The notes beneath the pieces were generated by a model. That model saw only the letters and a list, made by a program, of their open reading frames with translations, did no database searches and was not told the DNA's origin. From NCBI GenBank assembly GCA_963837285.1, contig CAWIMS010000001.1, positions 248,001-312,000 of the forward strand: DNA of 64,000 nt, written 5' to 3'. Source of the DNA: Planosporangium sp963837285. Lineage in GTDB: Bacteria > Actinomycetota > Actinomycetes > Mycobacteriales > Micromonosporaceae. This document shows, piece after piece, positions 16,755 through 24,651 of the stretch (the stretch's first letter is position 1; every line of letters starts with the position of its first letter). A program made the translations under genes and the position numbers.

Positions 16755-17351
16755 ATGACCGCGGAGCAGATGGCCCGTCCCCCGGCGCCGGCCCGGCGCC
16801 GGACGCGTCGTGAGGAGATCCTCGAGATCGCCGTCGGGCTGTTCGCGACCCGTGGCTACCACGGCGTGTCGATGGACGACATCGGCGCCGCGGCCGGCGT
16901 CACCGGACCGGCGCTGTACCACCATTTCGCCGGCAAGGAGGCGATGCTGGTCGCCGCCCTGATCCCGGTCAGTGAGCAGTTGCTCGCCGGTGGCCGGGCG
17001 CGGATCGCCGATCATCAGGGCCGGCCGCGGGCGGCGCTCGCCGCGCTGGTCGAGTTCCACGTCGACTTCGCGCTGGCCAACCCGGCCGTGATCGCGCTGC
17101 ACCTGCACGAGCTGGACCGCCTCCCCGACGAGCCGCGCCGGCAGATCCGCCGGTTGCAGCGGCTGTACGTGGAGGAGTGGGTGAACACGCTCACCGTCCT
17201 GCGCTCCGAGCTGTCTGCGGGCGAGGCGCGGGTGCTCGCGCACGCCGCGTTCGGCCTGATGAACTCCACGCCGTTCCTCGGCGGCGAGGTAGACCGGCAC
17301 CGCCGCGCCGAGCTGCTGCGCGCGTCCGCACTGGCCGCCCTCCAGGGCTGA
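16755..17351 (+). CDS. TetR family regulator of the acyl-CoA carboxylase genes
   Basis: This 198-residue repressor has a TetR helix-turn-helix at about residues 20-68 (REEILEIAVGLFATRGYHGV, MDDIGAAAGVTGPALYHHFAGK). A ligand-binding helical domain follows, containing FHVDFALANPAVIALHLHE and LAHAAFGLMNSTPFLGG. It is placed like the regulators of actinobacterial branched-chain catabolic carboxylase clusters (for example mycobacterial BkaR). The shared operator in front of this gene and two transcription units of the cluster supports that role. A -10 hexamer six bases before the ATG suggests a leaderless mRNA. The inducer is probably an acyl-CoA, by family analogy only. Confidence 0.85.
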   Translation: MTAEQMARPPAPARRRTRREEILEIAVGLFATRGYHGVSMDDIGAAAGVTGPALYHHFAGKEAMLVAALIPVSEQLLAGGRARIADHQGRPRAALAALVEFHVDFALANPAVIALHLHELDRLPDEPRRQIRRLQRLYVEEWVNTLTVLRSELSAGEARVLAHAAFGLMNSTPFLGGEVDRHRRAELLRASALAALQG

Positions 17352-17400
17352 GCGCAGAATCCCGCCGGGGCTGCTTCCGGGCTGACCGCCAAGACCGCCA

Positions 17401-17474
17401 AGATCGTCACAACTTCCGGCAAGTTGTGGTCTCAGCAGGTCGTTGAGGCCCCAACTTCCCGGAAGTTGTGACAA
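17401..17474. repeat. Family A double-dyad repeat, copy A1
   Basis: It begins AGATCGTCACAACTTCCGG and contains two CAACTT-type dyads centred at 17,418 and 17,460, exactly 42 bp apart, joined by a linker starting GTCTCAGCAGG and ending GAGGCC. It lies after the tetR stop. The outer arms can pair with each other to form one long stem. Confidence 0.85.
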
Positions 17475-17558
17475 TGAGGCGTGGCAAAACGCCCGTCAAC
17501 AGCGTTGTCCACAGGATCACACGTGTGGGTCCACAGGCTTATCCACACCCTGGTGTAG

Positions 17559-17574
17559 CCTAACGATCGTTAAG
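17559..17574. promoter_or_regulatory. TetR-type operator 2 (biotin carboxylase gene)
   Basis: CCTAACGATCGTTAAG contains a 12-bp perfect palindrome (17561-17572) and ends 14 bases before the GTG start, just before the AGGAGG ribosome binding site. A repressor bound here would block transcription initiation or early elongation. Confidence 0.75.
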
Positions 17575-17588
17575 TACAGGAGGCAGCA

Positions 17589-18923
17589 GTGATCGGTTCG
17601 CTTCTCGTGGCCAACCGCGGGGAGATCGCTCGCCGGGTGATCCGCACCGCCCGGCGGCTCGGCGTCCGCACGATCGCCGTGTACTCCGAGGCCGACGCCG
17701 CCCTGCCGTTCGTGGCCGAGGCGGACGAGGCGGTGCTGGTCGGCCCGGCCAACCCGGCCCAGTCGTACCGGAACGTCGAGGCGATCCTGAACGCCGCGAA
17801 GTCGACCGGTGCCGAGGCGATCCACCCCGGCTACGGCTTCCTGTCAGAGAACGCGGACTTCGCCCGTACCGTCGAATCGAACGGCCTGATCTGGGTCGGA
17901 CCCGGCGCCGACGCGATCACGGCGATGGGCGACAAGATCAATGCTCGGAATCTGATGGCCGCGGCCGGCGTGCCGGTCGCGCCGGGGACCGTCGACCCGG
18001 CCACGACCGTCGAGGAGGCGGTCGACGCGGCGGCCGTGATCGGGTACCCGATCATGGTCAAGGCCTCGGCCGGCGGTGGCGGGATGGGCATGGGCGTGGC
18101 GACCGACGAGGCCGCGCTGCGCACCGAGTACGAGAAGGTCCGGGCCTTCGCGGAGCGCATGTTCGGCGACGGCTCGGTGCTGCTGGAGCGCTACTTCCCG
18201 CGGGTACGCCACATCGAGGTGCAGATTCTGGGCCTGGCCGACGGCCGGGTCGTCGCGCTGGGCGAGCGGGAGTGCTCGGTGCAGCGGCGCAACCAGAAGG
18301 TGCTGGAGGAGACGCCGTCCCCGGCGGTCGACGAGGCGCTGCGCGGCCGGCTGATGGCGGCCGCCGTCCGCGCCGGCGAGGCGGTCGGCTATCGCAACGC
18401 GGGCACGGTCGAATGCCTGCTCGACCCCGCGACCGGCGAGTTCTTCTTCCTGGAGATGAACACCCGTCTCCAGGTCGAGCACCCGATCACCGAGGCGGTG
18501 TACGGGGTCGACCTGGTCGAGGAGCAACTCCGGGTGGCGTCCGGGCTCGCGCCGACGTTCAACGCGATCGACCGCAGCGGCCACGCCATCGAGCTGCGGA
18601 TCAACGCCGAGGATCCGAAGCGGTTCCTGCCCGGCCCAGGCGCGATCACCGCCTGGACCGAGCCGACCGGTGCGGGCGTCCGGGTGGACTCCGGGTACGC
18701 GGCCGGCACCACGGTCACACCGTTCTACGACTCGCTGATGGCGAAGCTGATCGTGTGGGGGCCGGACCGGGCGGCGGCCATCGAGCGTGCGCGCGCCGCG
18801 GTCGCCGGCTTCGAGATCGCCGGCCCGAAGTGCAACCTGCCGTTCTTCGCCGAGGTGCTGGACAACCCCGAGTTCGTGAGCGGCGACTACGACACCGGGA
18901 TCATCGGACGGATGCGCTCGTGA
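17589..18923 (+). CDS. Biotin carboxylase subunit of an acyl-CoA carboxylase
   Basis: This 444-residue protein contains the complete biotin carboxylase module: LVANRGEIARRVIRTARRLG, the ATP-grasp glycine loop KASAGGGGMGMGVA, ERECSVQRRNQKVLEETPSP, EMNTRLQVEHPITE and the C-terminal RINAEDPKRFLPGPG. It carboxylates biotin with ATP and bicarbonate for the downstream carboxyltransferase. It has no C-terminal biotin carrier domain and no MKM biotinylation motif, so a separate carrier is required or the gene was shortened. Its TGA stop is the first three bases of repeat A2. AGGAGG at 17577-17582 supports GTG 17589. Context (HMG-CoA lyase, acyl-CoA dehydrogenase) suggests methylcrotonyl-CoA in leucine breakdown. 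Confidence 0.9.
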   Translation: MIGSLLVANRGEIARRVIRTARRLGVRTIAVYSEADAALPFVAEADEAVLVGPANPAQSYRNVEAILNAAKSTGAEAIHPGYGFLSENADFARTVESNGLIWVGPGADAITAMGDKINARNLMAAAGVPVAPGTVDPATTVEEAVDAAAVIGYPIMVKASAGGGGMGMGVATDEAALRTEYEKVRAFAERMFGDGSVLLERYFPRVRHIEVQILGLADGRVVALGERECSVQRRNQKVLEETPSPAVDEALRGRLMAAAVRAGEAVGYRNAGTVECLLDPATGEFFFLEMNTRLQVEHPITEAVYGVDLVEEQLRVASGLAPTFNAIDRSGHAIELRINAEDPKRFLPGPGAITAWTEPTGAGVRVDSGYAAGTTVTPFYDSLMAKLIVWGPDRAAAIERARAAVAGFEIAGPKCNLPFFAEVLDNPEFVSGDYDTGIIGRMRS

Positions 18924-18994
18924 TCGGCACAACTTCCCGGAAGTTGTGGCCACAGCAGGCGCCGGAGGCCACAACTTGCCGGAAGTTGTGCCAA
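18921..18994. repeat. Family A double-dyad repeat, copy A2
   Basis: It starts TGATCGGCACAACTTCCCGG, and the TGA is the stop codon of the biotin carboxylase gene. Both 21-bp dyads are nearly perfect, centred at 18,938 and 18,980 (42 bp apart). The linker is GCCACAGCAGG through GGAGGCC. It ends just before the ribosome binding site of the HMG-CoA lyase gene. This is the best-preserved copy. Confidence 0.88.
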
Positions 18995-19008
18995 GCGGAG
19001 GAGTGCGC

Positions 19009-19917
19009 GTGACCGACATGCCAACCGCTGTCTCGATCCGGGAGGTCGGGCCGCGCGACGGGCTCCAGAACGAGTCGCCGGTGCCCACCGACGCCAAGGT
19101 GCGCCTGCTGGACGCGCTCTCCGGCACCGGTGTGCGGCGCATCGAGGCGGTCAGCTTCGTACACCCGAAGGCGATCCCGCAGATGGCCGACGCCGACGAG
19201 GTGTGGAAGGCGGCCGCGCGGAACCCGCACGTGCGCTACTCCGCGCTCGTGCCGAACAGCCGTGGCGCCGAGCGCGCCCTCGCCGCCGGGTTCACCGAGA
19301 TCGAGGTGGTCGTTTCCGCCTCCGACACGCACAACCGGCACAACCTCAACCGGTCCACCGCCGAGTCGCTCGACGACATCGCCGCGCTCATCCAGCTCCT
19401 CCACGATGCCGGCGCGCGCGCCGAGGTGATCGTCGCGACCAGCTTCGGCTGCCCGTACGAGGGAAATGTCGACCCGGCCCGGGTCGCGGCCGTCGTCGAC
19501 CGGGTCGTCGCCGATGGCGCCGACCGGATCGCCTTCGGCGATACCACCGGTATGGCGACACCTCCGCGGGTGGTCGCTGTCGTTTCCCGGGTCCGCGAAA
19601 AGCACCCCGACCTGCCGATGCTGCTCCATTTCCACAACACCCGGGGCACCGCGCTGGCCAACCTGTACGCGGCTCTTGAGCTGGGCGTGACCGAGTACGA
19701 CGCGAGCGTGGGCGGCCTGGGCGGTTGCCCGTACGCGCCGGGTGCCAGCGGCAACGTGGCCACCGAGGAGGTCGTGCACATGCTGCACGACATGGGCATC
19801 GACACCGGCATCGACCTCGACGCGCTGCTCGACGCCGCCCGGCTCGCGCAGGAGATCGTCGGGCGCGAACTGCCGTCCGGCGTGCTGCGCGCCGGCCCGC
19901 GCCTCCCCTCGCACTGA
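19009..19917 (+). CDS. Hydroxymethylglutaryl-CoA lyase
   Basis: This 302-residue TIM-barrel enzyme cleaves HMG-CoA to acetoacetate and acetyl-CoA, the last step of leucine degradation. The metal and substrate motifs are present: IREVGPRDGLQNE near the N-terminus, FGDTTGMATP, MLLHFHNTRG (metal-binding His pair) and the signature loop GGLGGCPYAPGASGNVATEE with the catalytic cysteine. GTG 19009 follows a GGAGGAG ribosome binding site by six bases. It is separated from the biotin carboxylase only by repeat A2 and probably shares its TetR-controlled transcript. Isopropylmalate-synthase-like relatives are excluded by the GGCPYAPGA loop. Confidence 0.92.
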   Translation: MTDMPTAVSIREVGPRDGLQNESPVPTDAKVRLLDALSGTGVRRIEAVSFVHPKAIPQMADADEVWKAAARNPHVRYSALVPNSRGAERALAAGFTEIEVVVSASDTHNRHNLNRSTAESLDDIAALIQLLHDAGARAEVIVATSFGCPYEGNVDPARVAAVVDRVVADGADRIAFGDTTGMATPPRVVAVVSRVREKHPDLPMLLHFHNTRGTALANLYAALELGVTEYDASVGGLGGCPYAPGASGNVATEEVVHMLHDMGIDTGIDLDALLDAARLAQEIVGRELPSGVLRAGPRLPSH

Positions 19918-20018
19918 AACCCGCTATGCCCGGCGTGTCCGGATCCCGGGTGATTCGTTCCTAATTACGGTGATGGTCAACAAGCCGGCACTGTCGGCGG
20001 GACGGACGAGAGGTGGAC

Positions 20019-21095
20019 ATGGCGGAGTCGGTTGTCGAGCGCGGCGAGCGCACGACGTCGTCGCCATCGATCACTCGTACCATCCGCCGGCTGGCGCTGC
20101 GGGGACTCGTCGTCGCCGGTTTCGCCGGTGGCATCTGGTTGCTGTCGGGTTCGGCGGCACACGCCGCCGGTCCGCACGGCACTGGCCCGCACGGCAACGG
20201 CGCTCCCGACTCGACCGGCCCGGTGGCGAACCTGATCACCGGCGTGGGCGGGAACGGGGTCGGCGACCTGCTGGGAATCGGTTCATCCAGGTCGGCGGTG
20301 GTCGACCCGGTGAGCGAGATCCTTACTCCGTCCGGCACGGCTCGAAGCAACGCCACCACCACCCAGGTGGTGGACGGGCTGACCGGCTCACTCGGTCTTG
20401 ACGGCGATCGCGCTGGCGATCCCGCGGGCCGGTTCGCTGGCGGCCTGCTCACGGTTGCCGGCTCCGGACGGTCGGTCCGGCCGGCCGGACTGCTCGGCGT
20501 CACGGTGCCGCGGGTCGGCATCGGCCTGGCACACCGCGCCGTTTCGGGGGCGCGCCGCGCCGTTCCGGCGGCCGGCGCGAAGAACAGCGGGGCCGCGAAG
20601 AACAGCGGGGCCGCGAAGAACAGCGGGGCCGCGAACAGCAGCGGGGCCGCGAACAGCAGCGGGGCCGCGAACAGCGGCATTACCGCGGACGGCGCTGCCG
20701 CCGCGGAACTCGGCGCGAACATCACCGCGGCCGCCACGCATCCGGCGGGTGGTCCGACAATCCTGCGCGGAATCGGTGACCGGCACGTACACCGGCTGCA
20801 CGCCGGCCGTGACCACCGTCCCAACCGCGCCGTGCACCGGGCCGACCGGGTCGGCTCGCGGCACGGGCCGGTCCAGCCCGAGCGGGCGCCGTTCCCGGCG
20901 TACCCGGATCTGGGCCTGCTCCCCATGGGTGCCTCGACCAGCGGGTCGGCGTCCCATTGCCGGGGTGACAGCGCGATCGCTGTCGCACCCAGCACGGTCG
21001 TCGGTGTCTCGACGACCAGCCGCCGGGGTGTCCCGGCGCGCGATGTCGAGGTCCTGCGGCTCGTCGCCGAGGCCCCGACCGTTTCACCCGACTAG
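20019..21095 (+). CDS. Secreted Ala/Gly-rich protein with tandem repeat
   Basis: This 358-residue exported protein has an RTIRRLALRGLVVAGFAGG signal region and a probable cleavage after HAA near residue 50. The mature part is low in complexity: a small repeat array KNSGAA/NSSGAA (encoded at 20,578-20,691), a His/Arg-rich segment (GDRHVHRLHAGRDHRPNRAV) and a Ser/Thr-rich tail. No enzyme domain or LPXTG-type anchor is visible. AGAGG six bases before the ATG supports the start. It lies between HMG-CoA lyase and the five-domain chaplin protein and may share a surface role with the latter; I do not recognise the family. Confidence 0.65.
   Translation: MAESVVERGERTTSSPSITRTIRRLALRGLVVAGFAGGIWLLSGSAAHAAGPHGTGPHGNGAPDSTGPVANLITGVGGNGVGDLLGIGSSRSAVVDPVSEILTPSGTARSNATTTQVVDGLTGSLGLDGDRAGDPAGRFAGGLLTVAGSGRSVRPAGLLGVTVPRVGIGLAHRAVSGARRAVPAAGAKNSGAAKNSGAAKNSGAANSSGAANSSGAANSGITADGAAAAELGANITAAATHPAGGPTILRGIGDRHVHRLHAGRDHRPNRAVHRADRVGSRHGPVQPERAPFPAYPDLGLLPMGASTSGSASHCRGDSAIAVAPSTVVGVSTTSRRGVPARDVEVLRLVAEAPTVSPD
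20578..20691 (+). repeat. 18-bp tandem coding repeat
   Basis: Six consecutive near-identical 18-bp units beginning GCGAAGAACAGCGGGGCC encode AKNSGA three times and ANSSGA-like units three times. Near-identity at the DNA level indicates recent slippage or unequal exchange, so copy number is likely to vary between strains. Confidence 0.85.
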
Positions 21096-21355
21096 CGGGG
21101 ACGTCGCGTCCACGGTCTGCCGTCGACGGTTCACCGCACGGGTGTGCCCGGCACGGCGCACGGACCGCGAAATCTGAATCCCGCTGGCGTAATCGCACAC
21201 ACATTCGGGGCGCACGTCGACAGGGCACCGGCCGCGGCGACGGGTTCGTCAAGCGTCGTCAACGCCATGCTCCGCGCCCGACAGGAGTACCGGTCGGTAC
21301 TCCCCGGATCCGGAATGAACTGCACAACAAACCACCGAAAGGTCATTTATTCACC

Positions 21356-22762
21356 ATGAAGACGTGGGTTCGTAAGTCCCTGAACGTCGGTGTACTGTCC
21401 GCTGGCTTCCTGCTCGTCGCCAGCGGCGCCGCCCACGCGGACACCGTCACCGGTGACAACAGCGGGATCGGCAGCGGCAACCAGGTTGGGCTGGGCGCCA
21501 ACATCCCGGTCAACGTCAGCGGCAACGCGGTCGGCGTGCTGAGCTGGGCCAAGGCCGCCAGCGGGGAGTCCGCCGGCGCGACCGCGACCGGCGCCTCGGC
21601 CGAAGACCTGGTCACCGGCGGCAACTCCGGGACCCTCAGCGGCAACCAGGTCGTCGGCGACATCGAAGTGCCGATCAACGTGTGCGGCAACGCGATCTCG
21701 GTGCTCGGCGGGGCTCAGGCCGGCTGCGGCGGCGGGTCGGGTGCCGGCACGGGTACCGGCACCGGCACGGGTACCGGTACCGGTGGGCACGGCTGGTGGC
21801 ACCACCACCACGGTGGCAACGGCGGCAACGGCGGTGGCACCGGCGGCAGCAGCGGGTACGGCGGCAGCGGTGGCAGCAGCTCGTACGGTGGCAGCAACTC
21901 GTACGAGGCCGCGCACGCCAAGGCCAAGGGTTCCGCGCACGGCAAGGGCAATGGGAACGCCGCTGGCGGCTCGATGGGGAGCAGCATGGCCACCGGTGGC
22001 AATGGCGGTGTGCTGACCGGCAACCAGGCGTCGGCCCTGGTCGCCGTGCCGATCAACGTGTGCGGCAACGGCATCGGGGTGCTGGGCATCGCCGACGCCT
22101 CGTGCGCGGGCGGCTCGTCGGCCTCCGCGGCCGGCTCGGCGCTGGGCGAGATGACCGGGGGCAACTCGGGCATCGGCACCGGCAACCAGGTCGGCGCCCT
22201 CATCGCGGTGCCGGTCAACGTGTGTGGCAACGCTATCGGCGCGCTCGGCACGGCCCAGGCCAGCTGCGGCGGTGGGGCGGGTACCGGCGGCGGCTCGGGT
22301 ACCGGCAGCGGTTCCGGGTCGGGCTCGGGTGGCCACGACTGCGGCGACCAGGGCGGTAGCGGCGGCAGCAGCGGTGGCTACGGCGGCGGTACCGGTGGCA
22401 GCAGCGGCGGGTACGGCGGTCAGGGTGGCAGCAGCGGCGGGTACGGCAACGGCGCCGGCGCTGGCAACTACGTGTCGAAGTCCTCGCACGCCCTGGCCAA
22501 GGTGCACAACGCCAAGAAGGTCAGCACGCACAAGAAGAGCAATGAGGGCATGCACGCCCACGGCGCGAGTGCCGGCCAGAACGCCAGCGCTGCGAACGCC
22601 GGTGGCGTCATGGCGACCGGTGGTACCGGTGGCATCCTGGCCACCGGGAACAACGGCGGCATCCTCAGCGGCAACCAGGTCGTCGCCCAGATCCTCGCGC
22701 CGATCAACGTGAGCGGCAACGCGATCGGGGTCGCGGGCGGGGCCCTGGCCTCGAGCGCCTGA
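21356..22762 (+). CDS. Five-domain chaplin-family secreted protein
   Basis: This 468-residue exported protein has a 28-residue signal peptide ending SGAAHA. It carries five chaplin-type domains at about residues 32-68, 90-126, 213-249, 267-303 and 430-466. Each follows G(D/G/N)N(S/G)G-x4-GNQ and P(I/V)NV(C/S)GNA(I/V). Domains 2-4 have the Cys pair of classical chaplins; 1 and 5 have Ser instead. The linkers are extremely Gly/Ser/Thr-rich (GTGTGTGTG, GGSSGGYGG) with His and basic stretches. Chaplins self-assemble into amyloid-like hydrophobic sheaths on aerial hyphae and spores. There is no LAXTG sorting signal. GAAAGG upstream supports ATG 21356; a strong terminator follows. Confidence 0.88.
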   Translation: MKTWVRKSLNVGVLSAGFLLVASGAAHADTVTGDNSGIGSGNQVGLGANIPVNVSGNAVGVLSWAKAASGESAGATATGASAEDLVTGGNSGTLSGNQVVGDIEVPINVCGNAISVLGGAQAGCGGGSGAGTGTGTGTGTGTGGHGWWHHHHGGNGGNGGGTGGSSGYGGSGGSSSYGGSNSYEAAHAKAKGSAHGKGNGNAAGGSMGSSMATGGNGGVLTGNQASALVAVPINVCGNGIGVLGIADASCAGGSSASAAGSALGEMTGGNSGIGTGNQVGALIAVPVNVCGNAIGALGTAQASCGGGAGTGGGSGTGSGSGSGSGGHDCGDQGGSGGSSGGYGGGTGGSSGGYGGQGGSSGGYGNGAGAGNYVSKSSHALAKVHNAKKVSTHKKSNEGMHAHGASAGQNASAANAGGVMATGGTGGILATGNNGGILSGNQVVAQILAPINVSGNAIGVAGGALASSA

Positions 22763-22785
22763 TCGACAATCCGGCACCAGGGAGG

Positions 22786-22818
22786 GGGGCCAGCGTCCGG
22801 TTGGACGCTGGCCCCTTT
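22786..22818 (+). terminator. Intrinsic terminator after the chaplin gene
   Basis: A perfect 13-bp stem (GGGGCCAGCGTCC and its complement, 22786-22798 and 22803-22815) closes a GGTT tetraloop and is followed by TTT. This is the most canonical Rho-independent terminator in the window. Confidence 0.85.
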
Positions 22819-22820
22819 CG

Positions 22821-22936
22821 TGATTGGCACCATGATTGGCACAACTTCCCGGAAACAGTGGCCTCAGGACTACCCGGAGGGCACAACTTCCGGGAAGTTG
22901 TGCCGATCATGGGCTTCTGGGAAGTTGTGCCGATCT
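22821..22936. repeat. Family A repeat copy A3 with extra partial arms
   Basis: The core (22833-22909) has dyads centred at 22,850 and 22,892, again 42 bp apart. The left dyad carries the variant GGAAACAGTG, shared with copy A6. On the left, TGATTGGCAC is present twice (22,821 and 22,833). On the right, a second GGGAAGTTGTGCCGATC end is found at 22,920-22,936. The outer pieces look like partial duplications of the element's own ends. Confidence 0.82.
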
Positions 22937-22978
22937 TGCGAGCCGTCTCACTACGCGAACCTGGCGCCGATGGGATAA

Positions 22979-22994
22979 CCTAACGATCGTTCAG
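22979..22994. promoter_or_regulatory. TetR-type operator 3 (carboxyltransferase gene)
   Basis: CCTAACGATCGTTCAG is identical to operator 1 over all 16 bases and lies 21 bp before the carboxyltransferase start. It links this second catabolic transcription unit to the same TetR regulator. Confidence 0.75.
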
Positions 22995-23015
22995 GTGAAC
23001 GTATCGGAGGTACCG

Positions 23016-24546
23016 GTGACGCTCGACGGCGAAGCGCTGGAGCAGATGCGCAAGCGGGTGCGCGCGGGTGGTGCCGAGCGCTACCACGCCGCCAACACCG
23101 CGCGCGGAAAGCTGTTCGCGCGCGAACGGGTTGCGCTCCTGGTCGACGAGGATTCCTTCGTCGAGGACGGCATGTACGCGAACGTGCTCGCCGACGGGCT
23201 GCCCGCCGACGGGGTGATCACCGGCACGGCCACGGTCGACGGCCGGCCGATCGCGCTCATGGCCAACGACTCGACGGTCAAGGCCGGCTCCTGGGGCGCG
23301 CGTACCGTCGAAAAGATCATCCGAAGCATAGAGCGCGCCTATGACACTGGCGTGCCGATGGTGTACCTGGTCGACTCCGCCGGAGCCCGGATCACCGACC
23401 AGGTCGACCTGTTCCCCGGCCGGCGTGGCGCTGGCAAGATCTTCTGGAACCAGGTCCGGGCCAGCGGTTCCATCCCCCAGGCGTGCGCGCTGTTCGGGCC
23501 GAGCGCGGCCGGCGGCGCGTACATTCCGGCGTTCTGCGACGTGGTCGCCATGGTCGACGGCAACGCCAGCATGTACCTCGGGTCGGATCGCATGGTCGAG
23601 ATGGTCACCGGCGAGAAGACCACGCTCGAGGCCATGGGCGGCGCGAAGATGCACTGCACCGAGTCGGGCTGCGGGCACTTCCTCTGCAAGACCGAGGTAG
23701 AGGCGATCGAGACGGTCAAGCGGTACCTGTCCTACCTGCCGTCCAACTGGACCCAGGCGCCGCCCGCGGCGCAACCCCGCGAGGCCTCCGGAACAGACCT
23801 CGCCGCCCTGGTGCCGGCGCAACGAGCGGCAGGCGTTCGACATGCGGCGGTACGCGAAGGGCCTGCTCGACGGCGGCGACCTCTTCGAGATCCAGCCGCT
23901 GTGGGCGAAAGAGGTGGTGACCGGCTTCGGCCGCCTGAACGGCAAGGTCGTCGGTGTCGTCGCCAACAACTCGATGTTCAAGGGCGGCGTGCTGTTCGTC
24001 GACTCGGCCGACAAGGCGACCCGCTTCGTCCAGCTCTGCGACGCGTTCAACGTGCCGCTGCTGTTCCTGTCCGACGTGCCCGGCTTCATGGTCGGCTCGG
24101 CGGTGGAGAAGCAGGGCATCATCCGGCACGGCGCCAAGATGATCACGGCGATCTCGGAGGCGACGGTACCCAAGATCTGCGTGGTGGTGCGCAAGGCCTA
24201 CGGCGCCGGGCTGTACGCGATGGCCGGCCCCGGCTTCGAGCCGGACGCGACGATCGCGCTGCCCACCGCCAAGATCGCGGTGATGGGCGCCGAGGCCGCG
24301 GTCAACGCCGTGTACGCCAACAAGATCGCCGCGATCGGGGACGAGGCCGAGCGGGCCGCGTTCGTCGCCGCGAAGCGCGAGGAGTACGAGCGCGACATCG
24401 ACATCGTGCGGCTCGCCAGCGAGCTGGTGATCGACGCGATCGTCGAGCCGCACGAGCTGCGGCCCGAGCTGATCCGCCGGTTCGCAGCGGCCGCCGGCAA
24501 GGACCGCGAGTTTTCCCGGCGCCGCCACGGCGTCACCCCGGTCTAG
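23016..24546 (+). pseudogene. Acyl-CoA carboxylase carboxyltransferase subunit, one frameshift
   Basis: This is the beta subunit that transfers carboxyl groups from biotin to an acyl-CoA. The N-terminal half reads VYLVDSAGARITDQVDLFPG, FGPSAAGGAYIPAFCD and MVTGEKTTLEAMGGAKMHC. After one extra base near 23,820 the C-terminal half continues as ERQAFDMRRYAKGLL, VVGVVANNSMFKGGVL and DVPGFMVGSAVEKQGI through to VTPV. Restoring that base gives about 510 residues, the normal length for methylcrotonyl- or propionyl-type subunits. GGAGG before GTG 23016 supports the start. Operator 3 and the neighbouring acyl-CoA dehydrogenase point to leucine/isovalerate catabolism. The frameshift may be real or a sequencing error. 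Confidence 0.85.
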
Positions 24547-24554
24547 CCCCCACA

Positions 24555-24625
24555 CCTCGTCGATCTAGGACGAATGGTGCGACAAAAGCCTTGAAACGGC
24601 CACCATTCTTCCTAGATCGACGAGG
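24555..24625. repeat. Long GATC-containing inverted repeat (copy B2)
   Basis: Arms of 25 bp (24555-24579, 24601-24625) pair with a single G-T wobble around a 21-base loop starting CGACAAA. The outer arm CGTCGATCTAGGA and the GACAAA loop match copy B1, 22 kb away, while the inner arms differ but remain self-complementary. It lies between the carboxyltransferase and acyl-CoA dehydrogenase genes. Confidence 0.85.
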
Positions 24626-24651
24626 GGAGAAGAGCTAAGGAGAGCACCCCG

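Noticed and set aside
21735..21790. GGTACCGGCACGGG-type repeat as a DNA-binding site cluster
   Set aside because: It encodes the Gly-Thr linker of the chaplin protein in frame and is explained by codon repetition.
23815..23825. Programmed frameshift in the carboxyltransferase gene
   Set aside because: There is no slippery heptamer or downstream structure, and neighbouring genes have the same kind of single-base gains; an error or mutation is simpler.
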